Shown piece by piece: positions 47,380 through 60,990 of a stretch of DNA of 64,000 bases. This DNA comes from Sphagnum magellanicum. Its lineage: Eukaryota; Streptophyta; Sphagnopsida; Sphagnales; Sphagnaceae. The stretch lies in assembly GCA_021904315.1 (NCBI GenBank), contig CM038915.1, forward strand, positions 19,282,001-19,346,000, read 5' to 3'. Within the stretch, counting starts at the first letter, position 1. Each line of letters opens with the position of its first letter. A program made the translations under genes and the position numbers. Under the pieces are notes generated by a model, which was not told the DNA's origin, did no database searches, and saw only the letters and a list, made by a program, of their open reading frames with translations.

Positions 47380-49745
47380 CACATATGATAAAACAATAAC
47401 CAAGGCATTCTAGGAGTATTTGGACCAATTCATGAAGATCTTCCTCAACAACTTTAAAAAAAATTGCATTATGGATACTCATTTTCTTAAGTTCAAGTTG
47501 TGTTTTTAAAAGTGTAAAGAGTATAGGATTGGTCTAAACAAGTGTGTATTCATGGTGGGCTTAGGAATGATCTTGGGTTTCATCATTTTGAAGGAAGGTA
47601 AATTACCAACTTTGAAGAAGATCTAGGCAATAGTTTACATGTTAATATCTATTAACTTGTAGGAAATCCAAGTATTTAATGGCATGACCCAATTCTACAT
47701 GTGTTTCATAATTTTTTTTCCCTTTATCATGGTTCTAATAATAAAGTTCATGAGCAAGATAGGCCATTTTTCTAGACATAGGAGTGTTAATAGGTGGGGA
47801 GACAATTAAACCTAAAGTATGTGTTTTTTTTTTGAATTTTAATTGATTTGTTAATAAATGAAGTAAAAAAGAAAAAACCTGAAAAAAAAGGGAAAAAATA
47901 AAGGCAAGAGGGCAAAGAAAGATTTGAAGGGTGGAGGGGAAGATTTCGGGCAACTTTGATTCTAATTTCTCCAAATTGGAACTTGGAATTCCATGTACAT
48001 ATTGATGCATCTTTTTTGGCGGTTAAGGCAATGTGAGCTCATAATGTTATTAGGAAATAAGAGCAACCAATTATTTATCTTTCATGATTATTTAATCATG
48101 TGGAGAAAAATTAAACAACTATAGAATTAAATGTGTTGGCAATGGTCTTTGCATTACACAAGTTCCAACATTACTTGCTAAAGAACAAATTTGTGTTCTA
48201 TATGGACCACATGGCATTAGTGTACATGGTGAACAAACCATATGTATTAGGGAAAATTGCTTGTTGGTTGTTATTGTTTGTAAAATATGATTTCACAAGA
48301 ATGCACAAACCAAGAAGCAAACATGTGGTGGCAAATGCCTTGTCAATATTACTTGATGATGTAAAATTTGTTAGGGTTCAAAACCAAGTAGTGGATGTTG
48401 TGTTGTTCATAGCACAACTAATTTGGTTGAGCGAAGTATAGGACCACCTAAATATATGAAAAGTACAAGAAACATTGAATACTTGATTCAAAAGTAGTTG
48501 TTGGTAAAAAAAACAAGCCCATTCACATCAAAGGATGGGGTCTTGAACCATATGAGATAGGATAATAGGCTACATCAATGTTTAATTGAAGAAGAAGTAC
48601 ATGTTTGAAAGAATTACATGGAGTGACATGTGGTTATTTTGTAGCAAAATTTATTATACAAAAAGCTTTGGACACAAGGTATTAGTGGGCAACATTGTTC
48701 AAAAATGTTAATGAATTTTTCAAAACTTATGACATCTACTAGAGGATCAAAGGTCTACCTACACAAAGCTTAACAAAGTTAATTACTTCATTGCTTGAAA
48801 AATCTTTTATGAATGGAGTTTGGATTTCACTAAACCAATCAAACTTGTAGGAAGATGTATACATAACAAGTAGATTTTGGTAGCCATAGATTATATTACC
48901 AAGTGGGTGGAAACAAAAACACTACATGCACATATGGCAATGGTTACAACTAAGTTGTACAAATATTTTTACTAAGTTTGGATGTCCATTGAAGATTGCT
49001 ACTAATCAAGGTATGCATTTCATTAATGATTTCATTTGGTACACAACATTTTTTACTATGTCATACCAATTCAATTACTTATTACATGTAAGGTAATGGA
49101 CAAATATAGTCAACAAAGAAATTCATAAATAACTCATTAACAAAGTTGGTGAATGGGAAGATTGGTTAGAATGAACATTTGTTTACAATATTGTTGTCAT
49201 GTACTGTACAACTTACAAAGATGTAGTTCTAGGTTACATCCCACATTAATTTGTTTATGGGTTACATTTGTTGATGTTGATAGAATATATTTTTGTTGAT
49301 TATCAACAGGGATAATATTTGTAGTGCAAATTTGATATGTGTGTTTAAATAGACTTTTGGATCTTGAAAAATTGTAGGAGTAAAAGTTTAAAGCATAGGA
49401 GAATTGGCTTTTAATTAGTGGAATGAATCTATATGGAGTTAGCAATGACATTCAAAGAAAACATTTTAGTTTGGGGATTATGTTTGACGGCCAAATTGTC
49501 TAGTGGTTTCATAAAGGAGTCAAAGCACACATGTGAAAATTCAAAAATTGGTGGTTTGGGCCATACAAAATCTAATATTGTTTATCAAACAACATAGTTT
49601 TTTTAGTAATGTGCTAGACAAATTTGAACCAAACCTTATTCTTATTAATGTTATCAAATTAAAGCTATACAAATATGTTGAAACTATGACTTTTCTAAAC
49701 CCCAAAAAAACAACCACAAATTTTAATGATCGGGTAATTACATAG
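47380..49745 (+). mobile_element. Ty3/gypsy fragment (RT to integrase), decayed
   Basis: In order on the plus strand: an RT palm remnant with FLNNF in place of FLDDF (about 47430) and FLKFKLCF; IQVFNGMTQFYMCFI (about 47665-47712); an RNase H block MVFALHKFQHYLLKNKFVFY then MDHMALVYMVNKP (48133-48250) with HKPRSKHVVANALS. An integrase remnant follows, with residues matching the WGSDFVGLI and [13 protein letters not shown] regions (about 48820-48940) and FGCPLKIATNQGMHFINDF (about 48978-49035). It parallels the element at 12-23 kb but is a separate, more decayed copy. A T-rich/A-rich insertion-like stretch at 47720-47960 interrupts RT and RNase H. No LTRs were found. Confidence 0.8.
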
Positions 49746-52700
49746 GAGCATTAATATTCCAAGCAAATACAAATAAAAATAAGTAAAAATAATCAAACTA
49801 CTAAGTTCATGAATTGGAAGTATAAAATGAACAAATCTTGAGAAAATTATAGGAAAGTGTTGATCCATTGGATGGGGTAATACATGTACAAACGATTAAG
49901 GGTCCAAATTCTTTAAGGTGTACCAAAAATCTTGTCACATTATCACCCTTTTGTATTTTTTTTGATATTTTGTATTAATTTTTTTCACCATCAACATGGA
50001 TACAAAGTGGATGAGAATGATGTTTTTAGATATAGGGTGGTCAAAGCTATCATATTTCAAAATATGACAAGTTTTTTGTTCATTAATGTGAACAAAAATT
50101 AAAATATAAACTCAAATTAAGGATTTCATCAAGGATTACCTCTATTTCATCTTGGGTGGTGAACCTTAAAGAACTTGGACTCTTCAATAAGATGAATTTT
50201 AGGTTGATAATGCACAAGATTATGATGTAAACAAATATATTAATTTAATCTTCCTTTTTCTAAAGCATGTGGAATAGAGTAATCATAATGAAAATGATGA
50301 AAGTGTAATCATGGTGTTTTTAGTAACACATGTCAACATTATGTATGTGACAAGTGTACATAATATACCAAGAAAACTATATCTTGACACGTCAATCATT
50401 GATTTTATGTTAACTTTAAAAATGAAGAGTATTGATGACGAAAGTAGCTATCATTGGAATAGTAACAATGGCAAAAGATGACCTATTGTCTTCCTTCATC
50501 ATCCACCACCATGTTTTCAAAATTGCACAAACATGAATGAAGACAATCAATTTGAGTGCCCTATGAAAACAAGTAGAAAGAAAAAGGTCAAAGCAAGGAA
50601 GAGGTTGTGAAACAACATATAAATGTGAGAAAGAAAAAACAAAAAGAAAGTGTGAAAAATTGTAAAAGTAGGAAGGAAAGAAGTGATTAAAAACAAAAAA
50701 TCATGTTTTTGTAAAACCTTTGGAGATAAGTCCACTAGGGTGGGAACATGAGCAATAATTGATGACTTTTGATGATTTGCGTCAAAGTAATGAAGAAATT
50801 TAGGAGGTTTTATAACAATTTTGATGAGGCCCAAACAAATTCGAGAATCAATGATATTTGGCCTATTAGACACAGAAGATGAAAAAGAGTGCCAAACTAC
50901 ATCTTTAAGGGAATAAACATCAGAGGAGGTTGTAAAAAAGGAGATGGTACAACCCAAGAGAACACAACCAAAATGATAACAAATTCTTGAAAACATTGAT
51001 GTTACATTTGCACAAATAGCGTTAAAAAAGTTTAGAACCAAAACCAACAATTGTTCAAATTCCTTGTGTTTGATGTTTGACAGAAGGCCAAAAGAAAAAG
51101 ACAATGACATAGAAGAAGGATGTGTAAATGATGATAGAAGAGGAAGAAAAAAATAGATTAAATGTTTGTTTTGTCATCACAAACTTCTGAACACAAATTT
51201 CACACAATAAATTTGTGGTTTAATTTGGTACATGATGAACACATGTGGGCAAATGGAGTAGGTTTGGTAGGATTGTTTGAAATAAACTAGACTACACCAC
51301 AACATGAGTTTTTGATGGACTTCCTAAACATTTGGAAGTACAACAAACACTGGAATTACATTATACCAAGAGTACCAAACAAGAGCATTATTATAATGGA
51401 TACAACTTTAATGGAGGAGGTTTTCAAGATTGCACATAAGGGGATGCAAGAAGGGAAATAATGCAAGATAACTAAAGTAAACATTATGCCAAAACATAGC
51501 ATCCGTGATTACAAAAATGTAGTCATATGTGCCATCCATGACTACACATGATTACATGATTGTGTCAATCAAAACCCATCACTTATGCTATGGCATATAT
51601 GACTACACAATTATGACTATGTAGTCATGGCTACCACCCAAAAATTAGTTAATTAATTAAGAAAATGCCCCCCCATGACTATGAAATCATATAATGCTTT
51701 AACCATCCAACCACCAATTCTAATGTGTGACAACAATTGTGATCATAAACTTATAAACATGATTATTTTCAATTTTGTATCTAAAATATGATTATATAAA
51801 CACATCTTATTATGTAAATATACAATTCAATAATTTCATAATGAAATAAATTAATAATTTCTAATTTCTAATTGAACAATTATAATTTACTTAACTTAAA
51901 ACTTTGAATGTTCATAAATACATTTCATTTCATTATCTTAAATTATGGGGATGAAAATTAAAATTTTCTTATTAAAACTAAGTTCCAAACTCATAAATCG
52001 ATGGACTAAGTTAAATTTCAACTTTAAATCCATTACTTTCAAATTCCAAATTTGTTAGCAATTAAACCAAAACTAAAAAATTGAATTTATTTCTTATGTT
52101 CCAAATCTCATGATTATAAAATAATTTAAATATTTTTAGTTCCAAATTTTACATTAAGAAATTAGTGAGAAATTTTAATCCAAATTTTATAATTTAATGT
52201 TTTAATTTTTAATGAAATAATTATTCAAATTCCTAAGTATGTCATTCATTATTTTATGGTTGATTTAGTAATTAAAAATGGACTCCGTATAATGGCATGT
52301 CCCTGAATTAAATTGCTTCTAACTTTATATGGACGGATTAAAATGTAATATAATTTTAGTTCAATTTTAAAGCTTTATTTTCACCTTTTTATTTTGTTTT
52401 CCTTTGGTCAAATGAGGTCAATATATAATCAAAATTCAAATTACCTTAATCATGTAATCATGTTTATGACTAGAGCCAAATGACCTTAGTCATATATGCC
52501 ATCCATGACTAAAGGCGATTGATTGTAATGCACATGACATGTGTGCCCTTCACAAAATGTCTTTGTCATGGATGCTAAATTTTGATGTAATGAAAGATAA
52601 TGCTGAAAAACATAACTTTGACTTGAAATCCTACATGGATAATGAACAATTGCCTAGAGCCAAGATGAAATAGTGTAGAAAAGCATAGGAATACAACATA

Positions 52701-55525
52701 TATGTTACTTGTAACAATTGACCTAGTGTAACCAAAATTGGCATCATATCATGGAGGAAATGCCCAAGCTAAGGTTGGACAATAAACATGCACAAGTAGA
52801 CAAAATGGGTGTTCTAAGCAAACACTACTAACAATACATGAGCAAGGTAATAAGGACATGGACCAAAAGTTGTTTAAATTGCAACTAAGATTCATGATTT
52901 CAAATAGAACTTGTACTTGAGTTGGAAGACTAATTTGAAAAGTTTGAAAAGTATAAGATTGCATGCTTAGAATTGGAGCAACAAAATAAGGAGTGTGGGG
53001 AGAAACATTGGCAATTAAAAAATATTATTGAAAAAGATGTGTTTCAAAAAACCTTGTAGAGCCCAACACAACCAACCCAAACCTAGTAAGAAAGTAAAAT
53101 GGCTTTGGGTGAAAGTAAAGTAAAGTAGACAATTTGTTATTTTATGTCCAAAAACATTTACAAATATCCATTAAAAAAACTTTGATGTATTGAAAGTAGA
53201 AATGTTATTTTATTCAATGATTAATATGATGATAATTCTAGTGATGTAAGAATTGGTTTATATGGGGTTCTTCGCAAAAAAATTCATATGTCACTTCTAC
53301 ATGACCATTTTGGTTGTATGGTCGTCCTTGGACCATTCCAAAGATAATTCAGAAATAATTACTTCATTTTCAAGCCTACCTATTTCATAATTATTTCCTT
53401 TATAACTACTTCATAACTACTTCATAACTTCTTTCTTTATAACTACTTCCTTTTCCTATTGACTTTCATAATAATTATCTCCCACCTTTTCTAATAACTA
53501 CCTCCATTTTATAACTACCTCACTTTTTTTTCTTATCCACCAACATGGATATTAAAAAAAAATTAACATGTGTTTTTTCATGCCATGAAATGTATATTAA
53601 TTTAAATTAAATTTGACATGAACATAAATATATGAAAACATAAGAAAAAATTAAAATAGCTGATTGTCATTGGTAGCACACGACAACATGAAGCTCAAAT
53701 TGAATTTTCAAAAATTATCATTATAATGTTGAAGAGGGTGAATGCAGGGTTGAGTGGTTCACTTTTGATATCATAGTGGTCATTTTTGTAGGGTGCATTA
53801 TGTTTGAATGCTTATGGTTGATAACATATTTTTGGATTTTTCAATTTAAAATTGGTAGTATATTAACATGATGATTATGAACACATTTGTAAAACTATAT
53901 TTTGAAAATAATGCACTCGTTATTAGTAATATATGGACTTTTGAAGTTTAGAAATATGGATTCATTAGTTGACTGGATTGTTAATAAATTGAAGAATTCA
54001 TCTTAAATTTTACTCCAAATTGATTATAATGACTATGTATACCTTGAGAAATGAAATTAAAAAATCAAATGTGACATTTTTTTCTTTTAAATGTTAACCA
54101 AATGGTACATAATTATGGATTTTTTAAAGGTCAAAATTGGACCTTATTTTCAAAAGCCCTTTGAATTTATTTTTTGGTTTTAAAAAACAAGTGTGTTTTA
54201 TGAACAATTTGTTTTTAAATATTTACTTTGACCTTCATCAAATTGGACTTTACATGGGTTTCTTTTTTAGGATTTTCAAGTGGCATCCACCATGATGGAT
54301 GACATCAGTGACTTTTGATATAGGTTTTGACCTAGGTTTAGGAGATTTCATAAATGGGGAATATTTGGTAGTCAAAGATTACAATATTGAAATCTTTGAA
54401 ATTAATAACCATGTCTATTTGACCACTTTTAAAGAACTTGTTATGGACTTGTATAGAGTCTTTATTTGCCAACAATTGAGTCATTCAACCATGCATTCAC
54501 CCAAGAATCCCATCTACAAAATTTCAAATTTTACAAGATGGGTTGCAAGTAGATGATTTGTTTAGTTTTATTTTCTTTCAAATCAATGGATGCTTAGAAG
54601 ATACTTATGTACCCCCAAATTGTGCATAATATAGTCATAATATATCAAATTTATAATGTAAAAGTAATTTTGAACACCATATTGACTAATCAATTTCAAA
54701 CATAATTTTAACCTACTTTTTAATATTAAAGTTTTTCAAATTTTGTATACAATTTATTATAAACTCAATGGAGGAACTAATGATTTTACTTACAAAGGTT
54801 TTTAGTCCACTTTCATGTGATTATCTCAAAATTGTTTCAAGATTTTGGATGGATTGCATTTTTTATCCTTTACTTTCTCGACACCCCTTTATTGGGACAA
54901 ATAAAGCACTAGATTTTTCATCACCAAAGTTATAACAATGATATTGTAACATTTTACAAGAAGAAATAAACAAAAAGTAAACAAATCTTAATTATTACAA
55001 CACAGAAAAAAATAATAAGGTAATAAAGTAAAAAATGTAGCAAAATCTAATAAGGGGGATGGGAGAACAACTTTCAAAACCAAATCCACACCCAAAACCA
55101 TAACTTAATGTAAAATATTCAAGTGCAATTAACTTTTAGATAATGGAACCTCTTCTTTTTTTAGACTACTTTAATGCACATTAACAACTTTGTCTAACTC
55201 TTCTCCTTCTTTCACACACACTCACACACAATCACATGGACAAAAAACCACCATTTCCTTTTTTTTTCCTAGAATCCTCCTCGTCGCTTAAGGTTGAAAG
55301 GTATCCATCATTTCCTTTTTTCTTTCTAGCATCCTCTTCAAATTTAAGTTGAAAAGTGATGGTGGAAGTATAAAATTAAGTACATGATCCACATTAAGGT
55401 TCCATGGAAGTGAAGACGATAGTACAAGTGCCATCATAAGGGTAGGTGGACTCCATAATAGACTCATTTTAGGTACAATCACAAAAGTAGTTAATGTGCT
55501 TTTATCAAATCCACTTTGGCATAAT
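49746..55525. other. Long AT-rich intergenic stretch
   Basis: Nearly 6 kb without a recognisable gene. The longest open run is on the minus strand at 50547-51110 (187 codons, Phe/Leu/Ser-rich), with no domain. Around 51490-51620 and 52440-52520 there are many ATGACTA/TAGTCAT words in both orientations. 53350-53530 has repeated ATAACTACTTC/ATAACTACCTC words. Confidence 0.5.
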
Positions 55526-55529
55526 TAGT

Positions 55530-55760
55530 CTACTTGCTAGGCCTAGGTTACTTAGCTAACATTCGTAGTTAGTTATAGGTAGCCTAGGACTATTTAAATA
55601 GTAGGTAACATAACTATGTACCTACCTAGGCCTACCTATGTCTACCTAGCCTAATAGGTAACATAGGCGTAGATAGCCTATTAGGTCTAAATAGGTATAG
55701 GCATAGACCTAATGGGTACTTAGGCTTAATAGGCTACCAACATTGTTAAAGGTAGACCCA
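55530..55760. repeat. TAGGTA/CCTAGG-rich low-complexity patch
   Basis: About 230 bases with more than a dozen overlapping CCTA, TAGGT and ACCTAGGC words, for example CTACCTAGGCCTACCTATG. Related to the patches at 46.0 and 56.3 kb. Confidence 0.7.
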
Positions 55761-56249
55761 TGCTGGATAGAGTGGGCAAATATGAATTGTCATTGTAGGA
55801 CTGAGTGGTCATATGCGTGTTGTCACCATAGGGTAGAAGGAGATTGAGTTGATTAGGATTGCATAGAAGATTGTTTGAATTAATTTTCATGGTGGGAATC
55901 TAGGAATGACATTGGAGGAGTTTTGAATTTGGAACTTCACTTGTTTTGTTATTTTTTTTCGAGAGGTTCAATTTGTAATAAAACAAAGATATTTGATGAA
56001 AAGGAACAATTTTGATTATGTTGTAGTTTGTTTTGATTTGTTTTTGTTTTCAATTCCATATTACTTTGAAGTTGGTTTTTAGTTCATTGCAAATTTGATA
56101 TCGGTTTAGATAACGATTCTGGAACTGGTTTTTGTTTGTTTTATTTCTTTTTCTTTATGTAGTTTGTTGTTATTATAAACTTTGTTGTTTGAATAATGAT
56201 TTGTTAAAGTACAAAATCAAAGATTAGAATGGTAGAAGAAGTTTAACAC

Positions 56250-56650
56250 TTACCAAACATGTTAGTAGTAGGTGCCTAGTAGGTGCATTCATGCTACCTA
56301 GGTAGATGTAGGTACCTACTAGGTAATAACATAGCTACCTACCTAGGCTAACTTACCTATAATCTATTTAATATCTACTTATGTAAGTAATGCAAAAAAA
56401 TTGAAATTGATAAAAACAATATGTTGACAAAAAAATCACCTCATGAGATGGTGGTGCAATGATTAATGACTTGACTTTTCAACATGAATGTGAAAAGTTC
56501 AAGTCCTCACAATTGCAACCTAGTCTACCTTGGTTACTTAGGTGGTTTTGCTAGCTAGCCAGCCTAGGTGGGTTAATTAACTTAGGTATGGTAGGTAGTG
56601 ATTATTTTGGGCATTTTTTTCTTACATCAACTAGGTAGGTAAGGCAAGTA
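56250..56650. repeat. TAGGTA/CCTAGG-rich patch around a SINE-like core
   Basis: The same word family as at 46.0 and 55.5 kb, lying on both sides of the tRNA-like patch at 56440-56525. The similar arrangement at 46.0-46.45 kb suggests one composite repeat. Confidence 0.55.
56440..56525 (+). repeat. tRNA-like (SINE-like) patch, copy 2
   Basis: GATGGTGGTGCAATGATTAA resembles a degenerate A box. About 35 bases later AAAGTTCAAGTCCTCAC resembles a B box and is followed by AATTGCAACCTAG. The downstream half matches the patch at 46255-46330. Confidence 0.4.
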
Positions 56651-56877
56651 GGTAAACAAATAAATATTTTTTTTGCATATTAATTTTTAAAAATAATTTC
56701 AAATTAAAGATTTCTTTTTGTTGTTGTCCAAATATTGTTGTTTCATTTCACCAATAATAAAAAACTAACCAAAAAGACCCAATCCAAATGGTTGGGTCCA
56801 CAACAACTTGTCAAAAATGACATTTTGGTTAAGTTGGAAAGGGGGCAACAAAATCATGGGGTTTTTTTTTTGACTGA

Positions 56878-57082
56878 TTTTTCCAGTCAAAAAAATTGTA
56901 ATTTCCTATTGTGCGATGTTTTTCCAGTCAAAAAAATTGTAATTTCTTATAGTACAATGTTTTTCCAGTCAATAAAATTGTAATTTCTTATAGTGCAATG
57001 TTTTTCCAGTCAATAAAATTGTAATTTCTTATAGTGCAATGTTTTTCCAGTCAATAAAATTGTAATTTCTTATGGTGTGATG
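56878..57082. repeat. 41-bp minisatellite, five copies
   Basis: Copies start at 56878, 56919, 56960, 57001 and 57042, each TTTTTCCAGTCAAWAAAATT then GTAATTTCTTATRGTRCAATG or close. Copies 3 and 4 are identical, so the array expanded recently. It lies just before the R1 copy B region. Confidence 0.95.
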
Positions 57083-57276
57083 CTTGCAGAGTTTTCTAGT
57101 TCTATTTACTATTTTAAGGCATGAAGAATTGTTACAAGAACATTTTTTATTCTGTGTTGTTTAGTTGCAGACTCGAGGCCTTATGACAGAAATACATACT
57201 AGTCCAGGAGATTTCTGTTAGAACAGTAGTAGAACTGTGAATATTCAGGAAGTGACAGTCTATCATCTATGAATCA

Positions 57277-59150
57277 TCTTTGTTGCTGAAACCAAATTTG
57301 AATAGCATTGGTGCTACTTGATGGGTTGAAGTAAGTGCTCTTCAAAAGGTCTCTACAAAAAAACATTTGAGGAAAGTATGTGTGTGTTTCATTGAATTTG
57401 AAGGGCAATATTTAACCTTTGTGGAATCTTCCAACTATCTGCTCTACATACTAGTTGTGCATTTATTAGCAATTCCTCCAAATTTAACTATGCTTATGGC
57501 AACACTTTGATGAACTTCAACTTATATCAGCCACCACAAGTTTGTATGAGATTGACTGAGTTTCTACAAAGATAAGTACATTGGAATGTCATTTCTTTTT
57601 TGGTGATGAACATACACACATGTATTTAGGTAGTTTAGATGTGTCAAATTCTGTAGGCATATATTCAATTGGTGAGAAATTGAAGGCTTGAATGAGCAAA
57701 ACTTATGTGGATTCTGAAATTGAGTATTTAAATCAACAAAATGAAATGAGCTTGTTTGATTTTGGAACACTATAGTTGTTCTTTAACACTCTTTAATCTA
57801 ATCCATGTTATTTCATTTTTATAGGACAAATATTTTCACCAATGTTCATTTTCACCTGGTTAAAATTTGATGGGGTGATTCCCGTGTAGCACCCATTTTT
57901 TACACATTGTTTTTGTATACTGTTGTGGGTGAAATTGACATACACAAGATCATCATATATATATATATTCAGAGTGTTATCCAAATGATATTTTGAAAGC
58001 ATTTGTATTCAATTCTTGATGAGTAAATCAATTGGTTTGCTACATTCTTACGGAAACACCTTGAAGTTGATGAAATACATATGTTTTGCTTCGATTTGTG
58101 GAGGGCTATTTAGAGGTGGTACTCTTTATAAATGCTACATTTAAGTAATTTGAAATTGTGTCCCAAGTTTCATCTTTGATCTAGCTTTTAGTTGTATCTT
58201 TGGTTACTGAAATTTGCTCAACTACCAAAAGTAGTTGTGGACACATCTTTAATACGCACGAGCCTTACACTGGGATGTAATGCTGATGCGGAGCAAAGAG
58301 ATATACACAGAATCAAAATTGTTAGGCTGATCCAAAAGTATAGTAGCTAGTATCCTAACAATATAGAGTTCATAAGGGCTGACTTCTTAAAAGATTCAAT
58401 TGTTGCAAATGAATTAATGGGAGTGTGTTGCAGCCTTGGACTTGGAGTAGTGTTATGAACGTTTATTGAATTAGGCTAATTAAAGTTCATGAATTGAATG
58501 TGTGTTTTGCTTGAAGGTGTTTTGTTCTTCTCTTTTCGTTTGCAGTCTTCTTGTACTCAAGAAGGACCAACCTTTTGAATCTGTGGAATGAGGAGGCATG
58601 GGGTGTGAATACAAAGGTCACCCCAAAGTTCTCGATAATAATTTTGAATGACAAGTAGGACTTATCTATTAGTTCAATTTCTCTCTTTCTTTGCATCCTT
58701 TGTTTTCTAGTGCTTTGTTAATAATTTTTTGATGGAGCCTAATATCAGTTCTTTTATTTCTCACATGCCTTGGCCCTTCATGGGACATAATCATCACTCA
58801 CCAACAGCCACAAACGAATGTGTACAAATGTTGTATGTTGTCATTATTGTTTTGCACATGTATGGGTAGTGGTCACCAGCGGTTCTTTTTGTGGTGAAAT
58901 TTCAGCATTTTTTGACAAAGAAATTGGGAGAAATTTGGAGAAGTTTGGTTTTCTAATGTGAATACAAATTGTTTTGCTGATTATTTTGTTAAATTCTGGG
59001 AAAATTTCGATACCCAAAAAATGAAAAAGAAACCTCTGTCAGTCACTTTTGATTGTTGATGCATTCCACCTAACTCAGATTGAGTTATAGTCATGAGTTT
59101 TAACTAACAAATTTGTTGTTTCAACTTATGGTAATTAAATGATGTCAATC
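57277..59150 (+). repeat. R1 repeat, copy B
   Basis: Begins TTTGTTGCTGAAACCAAATTTGAATAGC and follows copy A landmark by landmark to TCATGAGTTTTAACTAACAAAT at about 59091. It has a segment of about 170 bases (58875-59045, from CCAGCGGTTC to GTCAGTCACTTTTG) absent from copy A. It ends abutting the truncated gene copy at 59161, so copy B and the next unit lie head to tail. Confidence 0.82.
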
Positions 59151-59160
59151 ATATTACACT

Positions 59161-59779
59161 CTTGAAGGCACCCAAGGGGGAGGAGCTTAAGAAGTTTTGA
59201 AATCAGGGCTTGGAGACACAGATCAATTTGTAGAAGAAGCAATGTCTGGAACATCATCAGCTTCTCCATCTGATGCAACCAGCTTGGAGGGCAGTCAGGA
59301 CCTGTTGTCAGAAACCCTTCAATCTTCTGTTGTACCCATCATTGAACATGAACAAGCTTCCTTCTCAGCTGCAAGGGATCTACAATTCACAGTATGCCCG
59401 GAGTCAGTAGGGATTGGAGAGTGTTTTCCCATGGAGTTGCAGATAAGAAGTCTGAAGCTATCACTGCCTCAAACATACAGCTATCTGGAACTGATCAAGG
59501 GACCTCAGAGGAAGATGAGGCTCATAAGCGGAAATATGGATGGAGTGAGAGTGAGAGTGGGAGTGATGAGGGTTCCTTACTTGCAGAAATACGTCAAGCA
59601 GATGGAGGAAGGTCAGTTGCTGATTATGAAAGCAGAGCTTGCATCTTTGGAAGGAGTGCAGAGCTTTTTGGAGCCAGGAAAACAGAAAATGAAGACAGTA
59701 GCAGATGATCTCGCAGTACAGAAGTTTTGTGCAGGGCTCAACCTGAAGACTGGAGTGTACCTAGAAAAAGGATTATAAA
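59161..59779 (+). pseudogene. 5'-truncated copy of the 38.8-kb gene
   Basis: Starts abruptly at CTTGAAGGCACCCAAGGGGG, which matches 39868 inside exon 2 of the 38801-40417 gene. Exon 1, the intron, the promoter and the first 73 codons of exon 2 are absent. A TAA at 59188-59190 replaces the Arg codon of the longer copy (CTCGAG became CTTAAG). Two extra bases near 59377 shift the frame relative to the longer copy. After that, two frames stay open: one continues the acidic C-terminus (to TGA at 59706-59708), the other runs to TAA at about 59776-59778. Differences between copies include several at third positions of the acidic frame. Not expected to be functional. Confidence 0.8.
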
Positions 59780-60990
59780 AGCAAGTAGAATGTAGTAGTG
59801 CGGCAGGACCAGCTTCATATTGCACAGAGGACTATTAGGGTTGGTTTCCTCTCATCATTCCATTTGAAAGGGATATTCTTCCAAGAAGAACTCATGTGAA
59901 GATCGGGTGGCTCTTCAACCTCACAGCTACTGCTTCCATTTTGGGGATTGTGTATCCTATCATGTATTGGGCAATCAGTGGATATAGATGTAGGGATTTA
60001 GGACTTATACATAGATACCCAAATCAGAGATTTTTGCAATATAACAGAAAGCTTGACAAGTTTTAGGGGAGATAATGCAAACAGCTTGGATTTTGATCAC
60101 CCACAAGGTATCAGGTTCTGGGATTCAGATTTTAGATGTGCACACTGTAGTGTACTGAGGACAACCTGCAGGTGAAAGCTATATGATACAATACAGGGCA
60201 TATCAGGAAATGCAGCTGTCACAAACCCTCTCACATTTGGGAATCACTGAGGCTTTATCCAAAATTTCTCCAAAATTCTTAGCATCAGCTAGATAACAGT
60301 GAAATACAGCAGGAGCACCCCTTCTGATCCATTGAATATAAGCCACCCCCTTGATGTTGCAGAGAAAGAAATTCAGAGCCAATACTTAGGAGAGTGAACA
60401 GATGTATTGATAACTGTTTACATTAGATATGCAGTGTTATGAGCAAAATGCAGGTCTCTTCTGTTACAAATGAAGCATGAATAACTCAAGGAAGTTGTGC
60501 TCAGTGTACAGCTTGTACAATGACATACAAAAATCTGGATGAATGTTCAAAACACATTTCCTGAGATAGGGATCAAAGGACTTTCAGGGCTTTACCATAA
60601 TCTTTGGACAGGAATTTCCAACATGTCAATGCTGAGGATTGACAAGGTGAGGTGAAAATGCAACATGTATGCAGATGCTTCCAACAAAGCTGCAGAGTTT
60701 TTAGGACATCACATGTCTGGAGCATTACAATTATATGTGCAATTCACAGATGTAGTGACAGACATAGTAATCTTTGGTGAACCCAGGATGCTGGAAACAT
60801 GGGAGAACCTTGAATTTTAGAAGTCTGAGTGCTGATGAACGGAGTAAACAACACCTAGTAACAATTGCTGGGTACAAAACAATAAGCAAAAGTTTCCAAA
60901 AGTGCGATTGTAAACAATCCACATTGCCCTTCACCACTTTCTTTGCCACACAGACTTTGCATCTCTCACTTTGATTTGATAAACCAAGTG
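59780..60990 (+). repeat. Duplicated flank of the truncated copy
   Basis: Continues the match to 40480-41536 and resumes at about 42085 of the first copy (ACACCTAGTAACAATTGCTGG against ACATCTAGTAACATTGCTTGG). Non-coding. Confidence 0.8.

Noticed and set aside
50547..51110. 187-codon minus-strand ORF as a membrane protein gene
   Set aside because: Phe/Leu/Ser-rich translation of A-rich DNA, with no domain, splice or promoter context; composition alone explains it.
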